Below, piece after piece: positions 8,580 through 17,136 of a DNA stretch of 64,000 nucleotides. The stretch comes from Halomonas beimenensis (GTDB lineage Bacteria; Pseudomonadota; Gammaproteobacteria; Pseudomonadales; Halomonadaceae). The notes under the pieces are model-generated. The model saw only the letters and a program-made list of their open reading frames with translations, was not told the origin of the DNA and ran no database searches. Within the stretch, counting starts at the first letter, position 1. Each line of letters begins with the position of its first letter. A program made the position numbers and the translations under genes. Location of the stretch: NCBI RefSeq assembly GCF_002549795.1, contig NZ_CP021435.1:310001-374000 (forward strand), read 5' to 3'.

Positions 8580-9656
8580 ATGCAACCCTTTGTCTATGAA
8601 GGCCTGCCATCTCGGGTGGTGTTCGGCCAGGGGACCCTTTCGCGCCTCGAGGAGGAACTCGAGCGACTCGGCTGCCGACGGGTGCTGGTGCTGTCCACGC
8701 CCCAGCAGCGCGCCCAGGCCGAGCAGGTGCTGGCCCAGGTGGGCGAACGCGGCGCCGGTCTCTTCGCCGAGGCGGCCATGCACACCCCGGTGGAGGTGAC
8801 CGAGCGCGCCCTGCGCCGCGTCGAGGCGCTCGGCGTCGACGCCACCGTCGCCATCGGCGGCGGCTCCACCATCGGGCTGGGCAAGGCCATCGCGCTGCGC
8901 ACCGACCTCCCCCAGGTCGCCATCCCCAGCACCTATGCCGGCTCGGAGATGACGCCGATCCTCGGCGAGACCCGGGACGGCATCAAGACCACCCAGCGCA
9001 CCCTGGCGGTGCTGCCCGAGACCGTGATCTACGACGTCGACCTGACCCTGACGCTGCCGGCCGGCCTCTCGGGGACCAGCGGCATCAACGCCATCGCCCA
9101 TGCCGTGGAGGCGCTCTACGCCCGGGATCGCAACCCCGTGATCTCGCTGATGGCCGAGGAGGGCATCGCGGCGCTGGCCAGGAGCCTGCCGGTGATCGCG
9201 GACACCCCGACCGATGCCGCGGCGCGCGCCGACGCCCTCTATGGCGCCTGGCTGTGCGGGGCCTGCCTGGGCTCGGTGGGCATGTCCCTGCACCACAAGC
9301 TCTGCCATACCCTGGGCGGCTCCTTCGACCTGCCTCACGCCGAGACCCACACCGTGGTGCTGCCCCATGCCACGGCCTACAACGCGCCCGCCGCCCCCGA
9401 GGCGATGTCACGCATCGCCAGGGCGCTGGGCGTGAAGGATGCCGCGGCCGGCCTGTTCGACCTCGCCGGCGCGGTGGGGGCACCCACCTCGCTGGGCACC
9501 CTGGGCTTCACCGCCGAGGACATCGACCGCGCCACCGAGATCGCCACCCGCAACCCCTACTGGAACCCGCGCGAGGTCGAGGCCGACGGCATTCGCCGCC
9601 TGCTGGCCGACGCCCAGGCCGGACGCCGTCCCGCCGGCGAGGAGGCCCCCTCATGA
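8580..9656 (+). CDS. Maleylacetate reductase (iron-alcohol-dehydrogenase superfamily)
   Basis: This 358-residue enzyme reduces maleylacetate to 3-oxoadipate with NAD(P)H, the step after ring cleavage of hydroxyquinol. Features typical of maleylacetate reductases are the N-terminal FVYEGLPSRVVFGQGT, the nucleotide-binding AIGGGSTIGLGKAIAL and the PSTYAGSEMTPILGE block, then SLHHKLCHTLGG. ATG 8580 is supported by AGAGGAAA upstream; the longer open frame upstream of it is antisense-like and overlaps the ATPase gene. The next gene starts four bases before this stop. The hydroxyquinol dioxygenase three genes downstream supports the assignment. Confidence 0.92.
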   Translation: MQPFVYEGLPSRVVFGQGTLSRLEEELERLGCRRVLVLSTPQQRAQAEQVLAQVGERGAGLFAEAAMHTPVEVTERALRRVEALGVDATVAIGGGSTIGLGKAIALRTDLPQVAIPSTYAGSEMTPILGETRDGIKTTQRTLAVLPETVIYDVDLTLTLPAGLSGTSGINAIAHAVEALYARDRNPVISLMAEEGIAALARSLPVIADTPTDAAARADALYGAWLCGACLGSVGMSLHHKLCHTLGGSFDLPHAETHTVVLPHATAYNAPAAPEAMSRIARALGVKDAAAGLFDLAGAVGAPTSLGTLGFTAEDIDRATEIATRNPYWNPREVEADGIRRLLADAQAGRRPAGEEAPS

Positions 9657-11020
9657 GCATCCTCTTCACGAACGCCACCGTCCTCACCCAGGATCCCGAC
9701 CTCGGCGACCTGACCGATGGCCAGGTGCTGGTCGAGGGCAGCCGGATCCTGGCCGTCGGCCACGATCTGGATGCCGAGGGGGCCGAGATCGTCGACTGCC
9801 GGGGCGGCATCCTGATCCCGGGACTGGTCAACGCCCACCTGCATACCTGGCAGACCGGGCTGCGCGGCGTGGCCGCCAACTGGACCCTGCTGGAGTACTT
9901 TCGGCACGTTCACCGTGGCCTGGCGACGCTGTTCGCCCCGGACGACATCCGCATCGCCACCCGCATGGGGGCCCTGAACCAGCTCGACTGCGGGACCACC
10001 ACCCTGGGTGACTGGTGTCACAACAACCCGACGCCGGCGCATACCGACGCGGCGGTGGAGGGGCTCCTTTCGTCGGGCATCCGTGCCGTCTTCCTGCACG
10101 GCTCGCCCAAGCCGGCGCCCAAGCCGGGTCAGCCGCACTTCAGCGAGATCCCGCATCCGCGCGGCGAGGTGGAGCGGCTGCTGGCCGGACCGCTGGGGGA
10201 GCCCGACGGCCGGGTGACCCTGGGCCTGGCCATCCTGGGGCCGCACTACTCGACCCTGGAGGTGACCCTCCACGACTTCGCCCTGGCCAAGGAATTCGGC
10301 CTGATCGCCTCCATGCACCAGGGCGGCGGCGAGCCGGTGACCCCCGGAGGCTGGGACGAGATCGAGGCCCGGGGGTTGCTGGGGCCAGACATCAACATCG
10401 TCCATGGCCATGGCCTCTCCGAGGACCAGCTGGCGCGCTTCTGCGCCCGGGGCGTGACCTTCTCGATCGCCCCCGAGAACGAGATGACCCAGGGCCATGG
10501 CTTTCCCGTCACCGGCCTGGTGCGACGCCATGGCGGCGTGATCTCGCTGGGCGTGGACCTGGAGTCGGTGCTCTCCGGCGACATGTTCTCGGTGGCGCGC
10601 ATGGCCCTCGGCATGCAGCGTGCCCTGGATAACGACGCCTCGCGCCGGGCCCAGGGACGGATTCCCGAGACCTCCACGATCACCACCCGGGAAGCCCTGG
10701 GCTGGATCACCCTGGACGGCGCCCGGGCGCTGGGCCTCGACGATCGGATCGGCAGCCTGACGCCGGGCAAGCAGGCCGACCTGGTCCTGCTGGATAGCGG
10801 TCGCCTGAACATGCAGCCGGTCAGCGACCCCGTCTCCACCGTGGTCATGCAGGCCAGCCTGGCCAACGTGGACAGCGTCATGGTGGCCGGCGAGTTCCGC
10901 AAGCGGGCAGGACGCCTGCTGGAGGCGACCGACGACGGCATCGCCGAGCTCGCCGCGTCCGGCCACCGCATCTATCGCGAGCTCAAGGCCCGTGAACAAC
11001 AAGAGGAGACCGCATCATGA
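9653..11020 (+). CDS. Amidohydrolase, TrzA/AtzA-like subgroup
   Basis: This 455-residue member of the metal-dependent amidohydrolase superfamily resembles the aminohydrolases that strip amino or chloro groups from heterocycles (TrzA, AtzA, cytosine/guanine deaminase types). Metal-ligand motifs are NAHLHTWQ (HxH at the end of strand 1), SMHQGGGE, IVHGHGLSED and the late Asp in SLGVDLESV. A C-terminal composite domain (GSLTPGKQADLVLLD) is typical. It would hydrolyse a C-N or similar bond of the imported compound or an intermediate. The substrate cannot be read from sequence. The start overlaps maleylacetate reductase by four bases, and its stop overlaps the next start. Confidence 0.88.
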   Translation: MSILFTNATVLTQDPDLGDLTDGQVLVEGSRILAVGHDLDAEGAEIVDCRGGILIPGLVNAHLHTWQTGLRGVAANWTLLEYFRHVHRGLATLFAPDDIRIATRMGALNQLDCGTTTLGDWCHNNPTPAHTDAAVEGLLSSGIRAVFLHGSPKPAPKPGQPHFSEIPHPRGEVERLLAGPLGEPDGRVTLGLAILGPHYSTLEVTLHDFALAKEFGLIASMHQGGGEPVTPGGWDEIEARGLLGPDINIVHGHGLSEDQLARFCARGVTFSIAPENEMTQGHGFPVTGLVRRHGGVISLGVDLESVLSGDMFSVARMALGMQRALDNDASRRAQGRIPETSTITTREALGWITLDGARALGLDDRIGSLTPGKQADLVLLDSGRLNMQPVSDPVSTVVMQASLANVDSVMVAGEFRKRAGRLLEATDDGIAELAASGHRIYRELKAREQQEETAS

Positions 11021-11934
11021 CGACTTCGACCCCCGTGGCCTGGGTCGGCCTCGGCAAGCTGGGGCTGCCCATGGCGAGGCGCATCGTGGCGGGTGGCCTG
11101 GCCGTCAGTGGCTTCGACCTGAGCGACGAGCGCCTGGCGCTGGCCCGGGAGGCCGGCATCGAGCCCCGCGCCGACCTGGGTGAGGCCGTCGAGGGCTGTC
11201 CGCTGGTCTTCGTCTCGATCCCCGATGATCGTGCCTTGACGGCCCTTTGCCTGACCGAGGGCGGACTGCTCGAGCGGATGGCCTCCGGCAGCGTGCTCAT
11301 CGAGACCAGCACCGTCAGCGTCGAGGTCTCGGCGCGGGTGGCCGAGGCGGCCGCCGAGCGCGGCATCGCCTACCTGCGCTGTCCGGTGTCGGGCAATCCC
11401 GTGGCCGCCGAGGCCGGCACCCTGTCGGCCATGGTCTCCGGCCCCCGGGAGGCCCTGGAGCGGGCCATGCCGGCCCTGCGCCACTTCACCAAGGCGCAGT
11501 ACTGGCTGGGCGAGGATGAGCAGGCGCGCTTCGCCAAGCTGGCCATCAACCTGATGATCGCGGTCAGTGCCGGGATGCTGGGCGAGGCCCTGACCCTGGC
11601 GCGCAAGGGCAACATCGGCTGGGACGCGATGCTCGAGCTGGTCGGCGATAGCGCCGTGGGCTCGCCCATGGTGCAGTACAAGGTGCCCCCGCTGCGGGAT
11701 CGCGACTTCACCTCGACCTTCTCCGCCGCCCAGATGGCCAAGGATCTCGACCTGATCCTCGGCTGCGCCCACGGCGCCGGAGTGCATGCCCCGCTCGCCG
11801 CGCAGATGCGCGAGGCCTATGGCGCCCTGATCGCCACCGGCCACGGCGAAGACGATTACATCGCCACCGTCCACCACACCGAGCGGCTCTCCGGGCTGCC
11901 CGATACCGTGCCGGTCGCCGGCACCGAGGGATGA
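11017..11934 (+). CDS. NAD(P)-dependent oxidoreductase, 3-hydroxyisobutyrate/6-phosphogluconate dehydrogenase superfamily
   Basis: This 305-residue beta-hydroxyacid dehydrogenase has an N-terminal Rossmann fold (WVGLGKLGLPMARR), the substrate-site segment CPVSGNPVAAEAGTL in place of the usual DAPVSGG, and the catalytic lysine region KLAINLMI near residue 174. The C-terminal helical domain is complete. It probably oxidises or reduces a beta-hydroxy acid or aldehyde made in the same pathway. It starts inside the previous stop (ATGA) and is four bases from the dioxygenase gene. The exact substrate is unknown. Confidence 0.85.
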   Translation: MTTSTPVAWVGLGKLGLPMARRIVAGGLAVSGFDLSDERLALAREAGIEPRADLGEAVEGCPLVFVSIPDDRALTALCLTEGGLLERMASGSVLIETSTVSVEVSARVAEAAAERGIAYLRCPVSGNPVAAEAGTLSAMVSGPREALERAMPALRHFTKAQYWLGEDEQARFAKLAINLMIAVSAGMLGEALTLARKGNIGWDAMLELVGDSAVGSPMVQYKVPPLRDRDFTSTFSAAQMAKDLDLILGCAHGAGVHAPLAAQMREAYGALIATGHGEDDYIATVHHTERLSGLPDTVPVAGTEG

Positions 11935-11938
11935 CACC

Positions 11939-12799
11939 ATGCGAAACCTGACCGCCGAGAACATCACCGACGCCGTGATCGAGCAGTTCGCCGGCTGTGA
12001 CGATGCCCGGCTGAAGACCCTGCTGAACAGCCTGGTCACCCACCTTCACGCCTTCCTCCGTGACGTGGAGCCGACGGAGGCGGAGTGGGGGCAGGCCATC
12101 GACTTCCTGACCCGCACCGGCCAGATGTGCGACGACCAGCGCCAGGAGTTCATCCTGCTCTCCGACACCCTGGGGGTGACCATGCTGGTGGATGCGATCA
12201 ACCATCGCGTCACGAGTCCCGAGGTCTCCGAGAGCACCGTCCTCGGCCCCTTCTACGTGCCCGATCCGCCCGCGGCGGAGCAGGGCCAGGCCATCGACGG
12301 AGACGTGGAGGGTGAGCCGCTGTTCGTCGAGGGCCGGGTGCACGATGAGCATGGCGAGCCGCTGGCCGGCGTGACCATCGATGTCTGGCAGTCCGACGGC
12401 GAGGGCTTCTACGACGTGCAGAAGGAGATCGAGGGCGCCTCGCTGCGGGCTCGTTTCACCACCGACGACCAGGGGCGCTATGCCTTCTGGACCGTGACCC
12501 CGTCGGCCTATCCGATCCCCTCCGATGGCCCGGTCGGCCAGATGCTGGAGGCCACCGGCCGCCATCCCTACCGGCCGGCGCACGTGCACTTCATGCTGAT
12601 GGCCGAGGGCTTCGAGACCCTGGTGACCCAGGTGTTCGCCGAGGGGGACGACTACCTGGATTCCGACGCGGTGTTCGGGGTCAAGGACTCCCTGGTCACC
12701 GAGTTCCGCCTCCAGGAGCCCGGCCGGGCCCCGGACGGCCGCGTCCTGGACATCCCCTACCGCCATCTTTGCTACGACTTCGGCCTCCAGCCTCGCTGA
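11939..12799 (+). CDS. Hydroxyquinol 1,2-dioxygenase (intradiol)
   Basis: This 286-residue non-haem Fe(III) dioxygenase cleaves 1,2,4-trihydroxybenzene between the ortho hydroxyls to give maleylacetate. The N-terminal helical cap (ITDAVIEQFAGC...DEAEW-like, first 90 residues) is the Dioxygenase_N domain of catechol/hydroxyquinol enzymes. Iron ligands expected are Tyr in LGPFYVPD, Tyr in PSAYPIPSDGPVG, and the two His in RPAHVHFM. Pairing with maleylacetate reductase in one operon favours hydroxyquinol over catechol as the substrate. A chlorinated or otherwise substituted hydroxyquinol is not excluded. Confidence 0.9.
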   Translation: MRNLTAENITDAVIEQFAGCDDARLKTLLNSLVTHLHAFLRDVEPTEAEWGQAIDFLTRTGQMCDDQRQEFILLSDTLGVTMLVDAINHRVTSPEVSESTVLGPFYVPDPPAAEQGQAIDGDVEGEPLFVEGRVHDEHGEPLAGVTIDVWQSDGEGFYDVQKEIEGASLRARFTTDDQGRYAFWTVTPSAYPIPSDGPVGQMLEATGRHPYRPAHVHFMLMAEGFETLVTQVFAEGDDYLDSDAVFGVKDSLVTEFRLQEPGRAPDGRVLDIPYRHLCYDFGLQPR

Positions 12800-12851
12800 G
12801 CCGGCCGACCAAGCGATCCCGACACTCCCGACCCGCTAGAGAGGTAACGAC

Positions 12852-13442
12852 ATGAACGCCATCGACCAGAACGCCATCCAGACCCTGTTCACCGAGGCGC
12901 GCACCCACAACGTCTGGCTGGACCGCGACGTCAGCGAGCAGACCCTGCGCGAGCTCTATCACCTGATGCACTTCGGCCCCACGTCGATGAACTGCCAGCC
13001 CCTTCGCGTGCTCTTCCTGAAGAGCCAGGAAGCCAAGGAGCGCCTCAAGCCGGCACTGCTTCCCGGTAACCAGGAGAAGACCATGCAGGCGCCGGTGGTG
13101 GCCGTGCTGGGCTACGACACCGAGTTCTACGAGCACCTCCCGCGCATGTTTTCCCACAACAAGGAGGCCAAGTCGCTGTTCGAGGGCAAGCCGGACTTCA
13201 TCAACGCCACGGCCTTTCGCAACAGCTCCATCCAGGGGGGGTATTTCATCCTGGCCGCTCGCGCTCTGGGACTGAGTGCCGGGCCGATGTCCGGCTTCAA
13301 CAACGCCGCCGTGGACGAGGCCTTCTTCCCCGATGGCAAGGTGAAGAGCAACTTCCTGTGCAACCTGGGCTATGGCGATGCCTCGGCGCTCTTCCCGCGC
13401 CAGGATCGGTTCGCCTTCGACGAGGTCTGTGACGTTCTCTGA
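12852..13442 (+). CDS. Nitroreductase-family flavoprotein, TcpB/HadB/RutE type (candidate hydroxybenzoquinone reductase)
   Basis: This 196-residue FMN protein has the HadB/RutE pattern: AIQTLFTEARTHNVW, GPTSMNCQPLRVLFL (FMN phosphate and ring contact region), QAPVVAVLGYD, NSSIQGGYFILAARALGL and the C-terminal FLCNLGYGD. RutE is called a malonic semialdehyde reductase in uracil breakdown. TcpB and HadB of chlorophenol operons sit, as here, beside hydroxyquinol dioxygenase and maleylacetate reductase and are thought to reduce quinones. Context therefore favours reduction of hydroxybenzoquinone to hydroxyquinol. Shine-Dalgarno GAGAGG lies upstream. A strong hairpin follows. Confidence 0.82.
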   Translation: MNAIDQNAIQTLFTEARTHNVWLDRDVSEQTLRELYHLMHFGPTSMNCQPLRVLFLKSQEAKERLKPALLPGNQEKTMQAPVVAVLGYDTEFYEHLPRMFSHNKEAKSLFEGKPDFINATAFRNSSIQGGYFILAARALGLSAGPMSGFNNAAVDEAFFPDGKVKSNFLCNLGYGDASALFPRQDRFAFDEVCDVL

Positions 13443-13457
13443 TCGTCGTCATCCATC

Positions 13458-13483
13458 GCGGGGCCGTGCACGCACGGCCCCGC
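13458..13483 (+). terminator. Strong hairpin after the TcpB/RutE-like gene
   Basis: GCGGGGCCGTGC and its complement GCACGGCCCCGC form a 12-bp stem around AC. No T-run follows, so it may act as a partial terminator or 3' stabiliser before the exporter gene 22 bases away. Confidence 0.6.
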
Positions 13484-13505
13484 TGTCGTCAGGGGGCGGT
13501 TGCGC

Positions 13506-14252
13506 ATGATCCTCGATCCTTCCTTGCTGGCCCTGCTGGTGGCGGGCGTGCTGCTCACCGGCATCTCCAAGTCGGGCTTAGCCGGCGGCGTGGGGGTGGT
13601 GGCGGTGCCGCTGATCTCCCTGCAGGCGAGCCCGGCCTTCGCGGTGGCCGTGATGCTGCCGTTGCTGATCGTGATGGACGCCTTCAGCCTGCGCGCCTGG
13701 TGGCGCCATCGCGTGGACGGCCTGCTGTGGCTGATGTTCCCGGCGGCGGTGCTCGGGGTCGGCGTCGGCTACCTGACCTATGGCCGCTGGGACGACGACC
13801 TCCTCAAGACCCTGCTGGGCGTCTTCTCCATCGTCTTCGCGCTGTGGGGGCTGCTCAAGCCGTTCCGTGGCTACCTCCTGCCGGGGTGGGTCGGGGCGCT
13901 GTGCGGTGGCATCGGCGGCTTCACCAGCTTCATCGCTCACGCCGGCGGGCCCCCGCTGAACTTCTACCTGCTGCAGGAACGGCTGACCAAGGAGCAGTTC
14001 CTGGGCACCGCGGTGGTCTTCCTCGCCGCCATCAACCTGGTCAAGCTGGTGCCCTACGGCCTGCTCGGCCTGCTGGTGGTCGACAACCTGATGGTGGCGC
14101 TGGCCCTGGTGCCGGTGGCCTGGCTGGGAGTGCGCCTGGGGCTGGTCATCCAGCGCCACCTCGACGGCGAGAAGTTCTTCCGGATCATCCTGCTGTTGCT
14201 GCTGGCGCTGGGGGGGCGGCTGACGCTGGACGGCAGCGGCTGGCTGACCTGA
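13506..14252 (+). CDS. TauE/SafE family membrane transporter
   Basis: This is a 248-residue hydrophobic protein with about eight predicted membrane helices in two similar halves, typical of the TauE/SafE (sulfite or small-anion exporter) family. The N-terminal LLTGISKSGLAGGVGVVAVPL and the second-half GGIGGFTSFIAHAGGPPLNFYLL are the family's repeated glycine-rich motifs. ATG 13506 is chosen over TTG 13500 because AGGGGGCGG precedes it. Position in the catabolic operon suggests it moves a product or by-product, possibly an organic or sulfur-containing anion. The cargo is unknown. Confidence 0.85.
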   Translation: MILDPSLLALLVAGVLLTGISKSGLAGGVGVVAVPLISLQASPAFAVAVMLPLLIVMDAFSLRAWWRHRVDGLLWLMFPAAVLGVGVGYLTYGRWDDDLLKTLLGVFSIVFALWGLLKPFRGYLLPGWVGALCGGIGGFTSFIAHAGGPPLNFYLLQERLTKEQFLGTAVVFLAAINLVKLVPYGLLGLLVVDNLMVALALVPVAWLGVRLGLVIQRHLDGEKFFRIILLLLLALGGRLTLDGSGWLT

Positions 14253-14322
14253 GCCCGGGTTTGCCGCCGCGATCACGGTGGCGCTATCTTGGAGCCGTGT
14301 CCGACCCCGAGGCGAGGCGAGC

Positions 14323-16092
14323 ATGACCGACCACTCCGACGAGAGCCATCCGGAGGGCCCTTACGATCGGCTGACCCAGACGCCGATGTCGAAACTGTCC
14401 AGCACGGAGTTCGCCCGCTTCCTCGACTTCGTCGAGCGCTTCGAGGACGAGACCGAGCAGAGCCTCTCCATGGCCAACGGCTATCGGGAGATGCGCATGA
14501 TGATCCACCTGATGCGCAATCACCTGGCCGGGCGCCTGACCACCCCCACGTCCCTGGCGGAGGCCTCGGGGCTGTCCTACGGCACCGCCAAGCGCGGCAT
14601 CGAGAGCATCCGGCGGCGCGGCCTGGTCATCGCCCGCCCTCGAACCCGCACCGGCAAGACGGTCTCGCTGCATCCCTCCTCCGAGATGATCGCCGAGTGG
14701 GAGGCCTACGCGAACCGCATCAAGGCCCTCCTGGGCCCGCTGTTCGGCGTGGATCCCGCCTCGGAGCTGGGCAGCCGGATCTTCCTCGGCGCCGAGGCGG
14801 GGCGGGTGATCTCGCCGCCCGCCGTGCTCTCGGCACGCCTCGAGATGAAGGGGGGGCTGCGGACGCTGATCCATGCCGACCCCACCTTCACGGCGATGCA
14901 CAACCTCAAGCGGCAGCTGGAGTCGATCTTCGGCCTCGAGATCCACAACACGGCGAAGTCGATCGACGGCCTGCTCGAGGAGATCCTCGACAACGCGCGC
15001 CGGGCGACCTCGCGCTACGACCTGGTGGCCTGCGACCTGCCGTGGTTCGGTGAGCTGGCCGCGAAGGGCGTCATCATGCCGCTCGATCCCCTGATCGAGC
15101 GCGACGGGCAGGACCTGTCCGACTTCCACCCGGTCGCCATCCGGAGTGCCCGCCATGCCGGGCGGCAGTACGGTATCCCGTTGCAGACGACGCCGGAGCT
15201 GCTCTGCTACCGGCGAGACCTGCTGGAGCAGGCCCGGCTCGATCCCCCGACCACCACCGATGGCCTGATCGAGGCCGCCCGGCGCCTCCACGATCCGGCG
15301 AAGGGGCGCTACGGGATCGCCTGGAACGCAGCCCGTGGCACGCCCCTGGGGCATACCTTCAGTTTCCTCATGGCCAAGTTCGGCCAGCCGATCGTCAACC
15401 TCAGCCCCACCGATGGCGGCTTCGACTTCGAGCAGGCGACCGGCGAGGCCCTGCGCCCGATGTTCCTGTCGGACGCGGCCTACCGCGCCTGCGAATACAT
15501 GCTGGATATCCTGAAATTCTCGCCGCCCAACATCCTCCACATGGCCTGGTACGAGCGGGCCAAGTCCTATGCCGCCGGCGAATCCTGCCTGGCCTACTGC
15601 TACACCCTGCTGGCGCCGCTGATCGAGTTCGACCGGAAATCGCCGGCCTGGGGCAACACCGGCTATCTGCCGCATCCCACCGGTCAGTACGGCCGCACCA
15701 TCACCCCGATCGGGGGCTATGCGCTGGCGATTCCGGCCAACCTGTCCGAGGAGCGGGTCGAGGCCGCCTGGACGGCCCTGCGCCACCTGACCTCGGCCAA
15801 CATGTCGAAGCTCTACATCATGAACGGCAGCCTGGTGACGCCGCGCTTCAGCGTCAGCCAGGATCCCGAGGTCGCGGCGCTGTCCCCCCTGATCGGGATC
15901 GTGGACGACATGGCTCGCCGGGACATCCTCCAGGCCTGGCCGCGTCCGCCCGTGCCGGGGATCGCCGAGCTGATCGATATCGCCGGGAACGAGATCTTCG
16001 AGGTGCTGGACGGGCGGCGATCCATCAAGAAGGCCCTGTCCCGAGCTCAGGACAGGGCCGACCAGGCCATGCGGGCGCGAGGGGCGTACTGA
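14323..16092 (+). CDS. Transcriptional regulator: N-terminal DNA-binding region fused to an extracellular-solute-binding-protein domain
   Basis: This 589-residue protein has no signal peptide. Residues 20-115 are helical and basic, with a winged-helix-like stretch (LTTPTSLAEASGLSYGTAKR...RRRGLVIARPRT). Residues about 150-550 have the order and motifs of a family 1/8 solute-binding protein: KRQLESIFGLEI, DLVACDLPWFGELAAKGVIMPLD, YGIPLQTTPELLCYRRDLLE, and ITPIGGYALAIPAN. A cytoplasmic solute-binding fold as sensor is known from SgrR, but with a different binding-protein family. It probably senses the imported compound or a metabolite and controls this island. ATG 14323 follows GAGGCGAG; an upstream in-frame ATG (14278) is less likely. 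Confidence 0.8.
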   Translation: MTDHSDESHPEGPYDRLTQTPMSKLSSTEFARFLDFVERFEDETEQSLSMANGYREMRMMIHLMRNHLAGRLTTPTSLAEASGLSYGTAKRGIESIRRRGLVIARPRTRTGKTVSLHPSSEMIAEWEAYANRIKALLGPLFGVDPASELGSRIFLGAEAGRVISPPAVLSARLEMKGGLRTLIHADPTFTAMHNLKRQLESIFGLEIHNTAKSIDGLLEEILDNARRATSRYDLVACDLPWFGELAAKGVIMPLDPLIERDGQDLSDFHPVAIRSARHAGRQYGIPLQTTPELLCYRRDLLEQARLDPPTTTDGLIEAARRLHDPAKGRYGIAWNAARGTPLGHTFSFLMAKFGQPIVNLSPTDGGFDFEQATGEALRPMFLSDAAYRACEYMLDILKFSPPNILHMAWYERAKSYAAGESCLAYCYTLLAPLIEFDRKSPAWGNTGYLPHPTGQYGRTITPIGGYALAIPANLSEERVEAAWTALRHLTSANMSKLYIMNGSLVTPRFSVSQDPEVAALSPLIGIVDDMARRDILQAWPRPPVPGIAELIDIAGNEIFEVLDGRRSIKKALSRAQDRADQAMRARGAY

Positions 16093-16107
16093 CCCCCCGT
16101 CCTCCCT

Positions 16108-16911
16108 TCACTGCATGACCATGCCACCGTCGATCATCAGCAGTTGACCGGTCATGTAATCCGATTCCTGGCTGGCCAGGAAGGCGGCGGTGCCGACCAC
16201 GTCATCCGGATAGGAGTAGCGCTTCATCAGGATCATGCTATCGGCCAGTTGATCCATCGACTGCCCCTGCTTGTCGAACTTGCCGATCTCGACCAGGTCC
16301 TTGTCGAGCTGCTCCCAGAGTTCGGTGCGCACCACGCCGGGGCCGTAGCCATTGACGGTGATGTTGTGATCGACCAGGGCCTTGGCACCGCCGTTGATCA
16401 TGGCGAGGATCGCGTGCTTGCTGCAGGCGTAGGGCACCACGTCGTCGAAGGCCTGGCGCGACAGGATCGAGCCGACGTTGATGATCTTGTAGGGGCCGTT
16501 CTCCTTGCCCTGGTCGATCATCTGCTTGGCCGCTTCCTGCATCCCGATCAGGCAGCCCAGGGCATTGACGTCCATGATCTGGTGCCAGTTCTCCTCGGTG
16601 ATGTCGAGGAACATCAGCGGCTTGTTGATGCCGGCATTGTTCAGCATCACGTTCAGGCTGCCGAAGGCATCCACGGTGGCCTGCACGGCGGCCTTCATCT
16701 GCTCGCGGTCGGTCACGTCCAGGCGACAGGCGATCGCCTCGCCGCCCTTCTCGCGGATGCGGGCCACGACCTCCTCGCAGCCTTCCAGGTTGAGGTCCGC
16801 GACGCAGACCTTGGCGCCCTGGGCGGCATAGTATTCGGCGACGGCGGCGCCCATGCCGCGGGCGGCCCCGGTGATCAAGCAATGTTTTCCAGCCAGACGA
16901 GTCTTGTCCAT
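16108..16911 (-). CDS. Short-chain dehydrogenase/reductase, 2,3-butanediol/sorbitol dehydrogenase-like
   Basis: This 267-residue classical SDR has the cofactor motif ITGAARGMGAA, NNAG, the catalytic Ser region NVGSILS, YACSK (YxxxK) and the C-terminal SDYMTGQLLMIDGGM. The segment NITVNGYGPGVVRTELWEQLD closely follows meso-2,3-butanediol/acetoin and polyol dehydrogenases, so a vicinal diol or polyol substrate is likely. The start at 16911 has AGGTGACAC before it; a longer frame running upstream enters the repeat element and is rejected. It converges on the regulator gene with 15 bases between, and its upstream region shares a 10-bp motif with the ABC operon promoter, linking it to this island. 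Confidence 0.88.
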   Translation of the reverse strand: MDKTRLAGKHCLITGAARGMGAAVAEYYAAQGAKVCVADLNLEGCEEVVARIREKGGEAIACRLDVTDREQMKAAVQATVDAFGSLNVMLNNAGINKPLMFLDITEENWHQIMDVNALGCLIGMQEAAKQMIDQGKENGPYKIINVGSILSRQAFDDVVPYACSKHAILAMINGGAKALVDHNITVNGYGPGVVRTELWEQLDKDLVEIGKFDKQGQSMDQLADSMILMKRYSYPDDVVGTAAFLASQESDYMTGQLLMIDGGMVMQ

Positions 16912-17099
16912 CGTGTCACCTCTTGGACTTGTTGATGGCAGTGGCACGACGATCTGCCATGCCGATGCGGAACCCTGGGGAGACGCCATGGGGCGCTTCC
17001 CCGAATGTGAAGCGAGGCAGGTGGGCTCACGCCGCCTTGCACAAGCGCATTGTCGGCAGGTCCATGCGATCAGGGGTAACGGCCAGCGGTGGCATTCTG

Positions 17100-17109
17100 A
17101 CCAGATTGG
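17100..17109 (-). promoter_or_regulatory. Second copy of the ACCAGATTGG motif, upstream of the SDR gene
   Basis: The ten bases are identical to 3745-3754 in front of the ABC operon. They lie about 190 bp upstream of the SDR start in a region otherwise without a gene (16912-17136). The site may be a binding site of the solute-binding-protein-fused regulator. This rests on recurrence of ten bases only. Confidence 0.35.
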
Positions 17110-17136
17110 ATGTTTTTCGCGGGAGAGCTCCGATCT

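Noticed and set aside
12852-13442. Calling the flavoprotein a uracil-pathway RutE
   Set aside because: No rutABCDF genes are present; context with hydroxyquinol dioxygenase favours a TcpB/HadB role.
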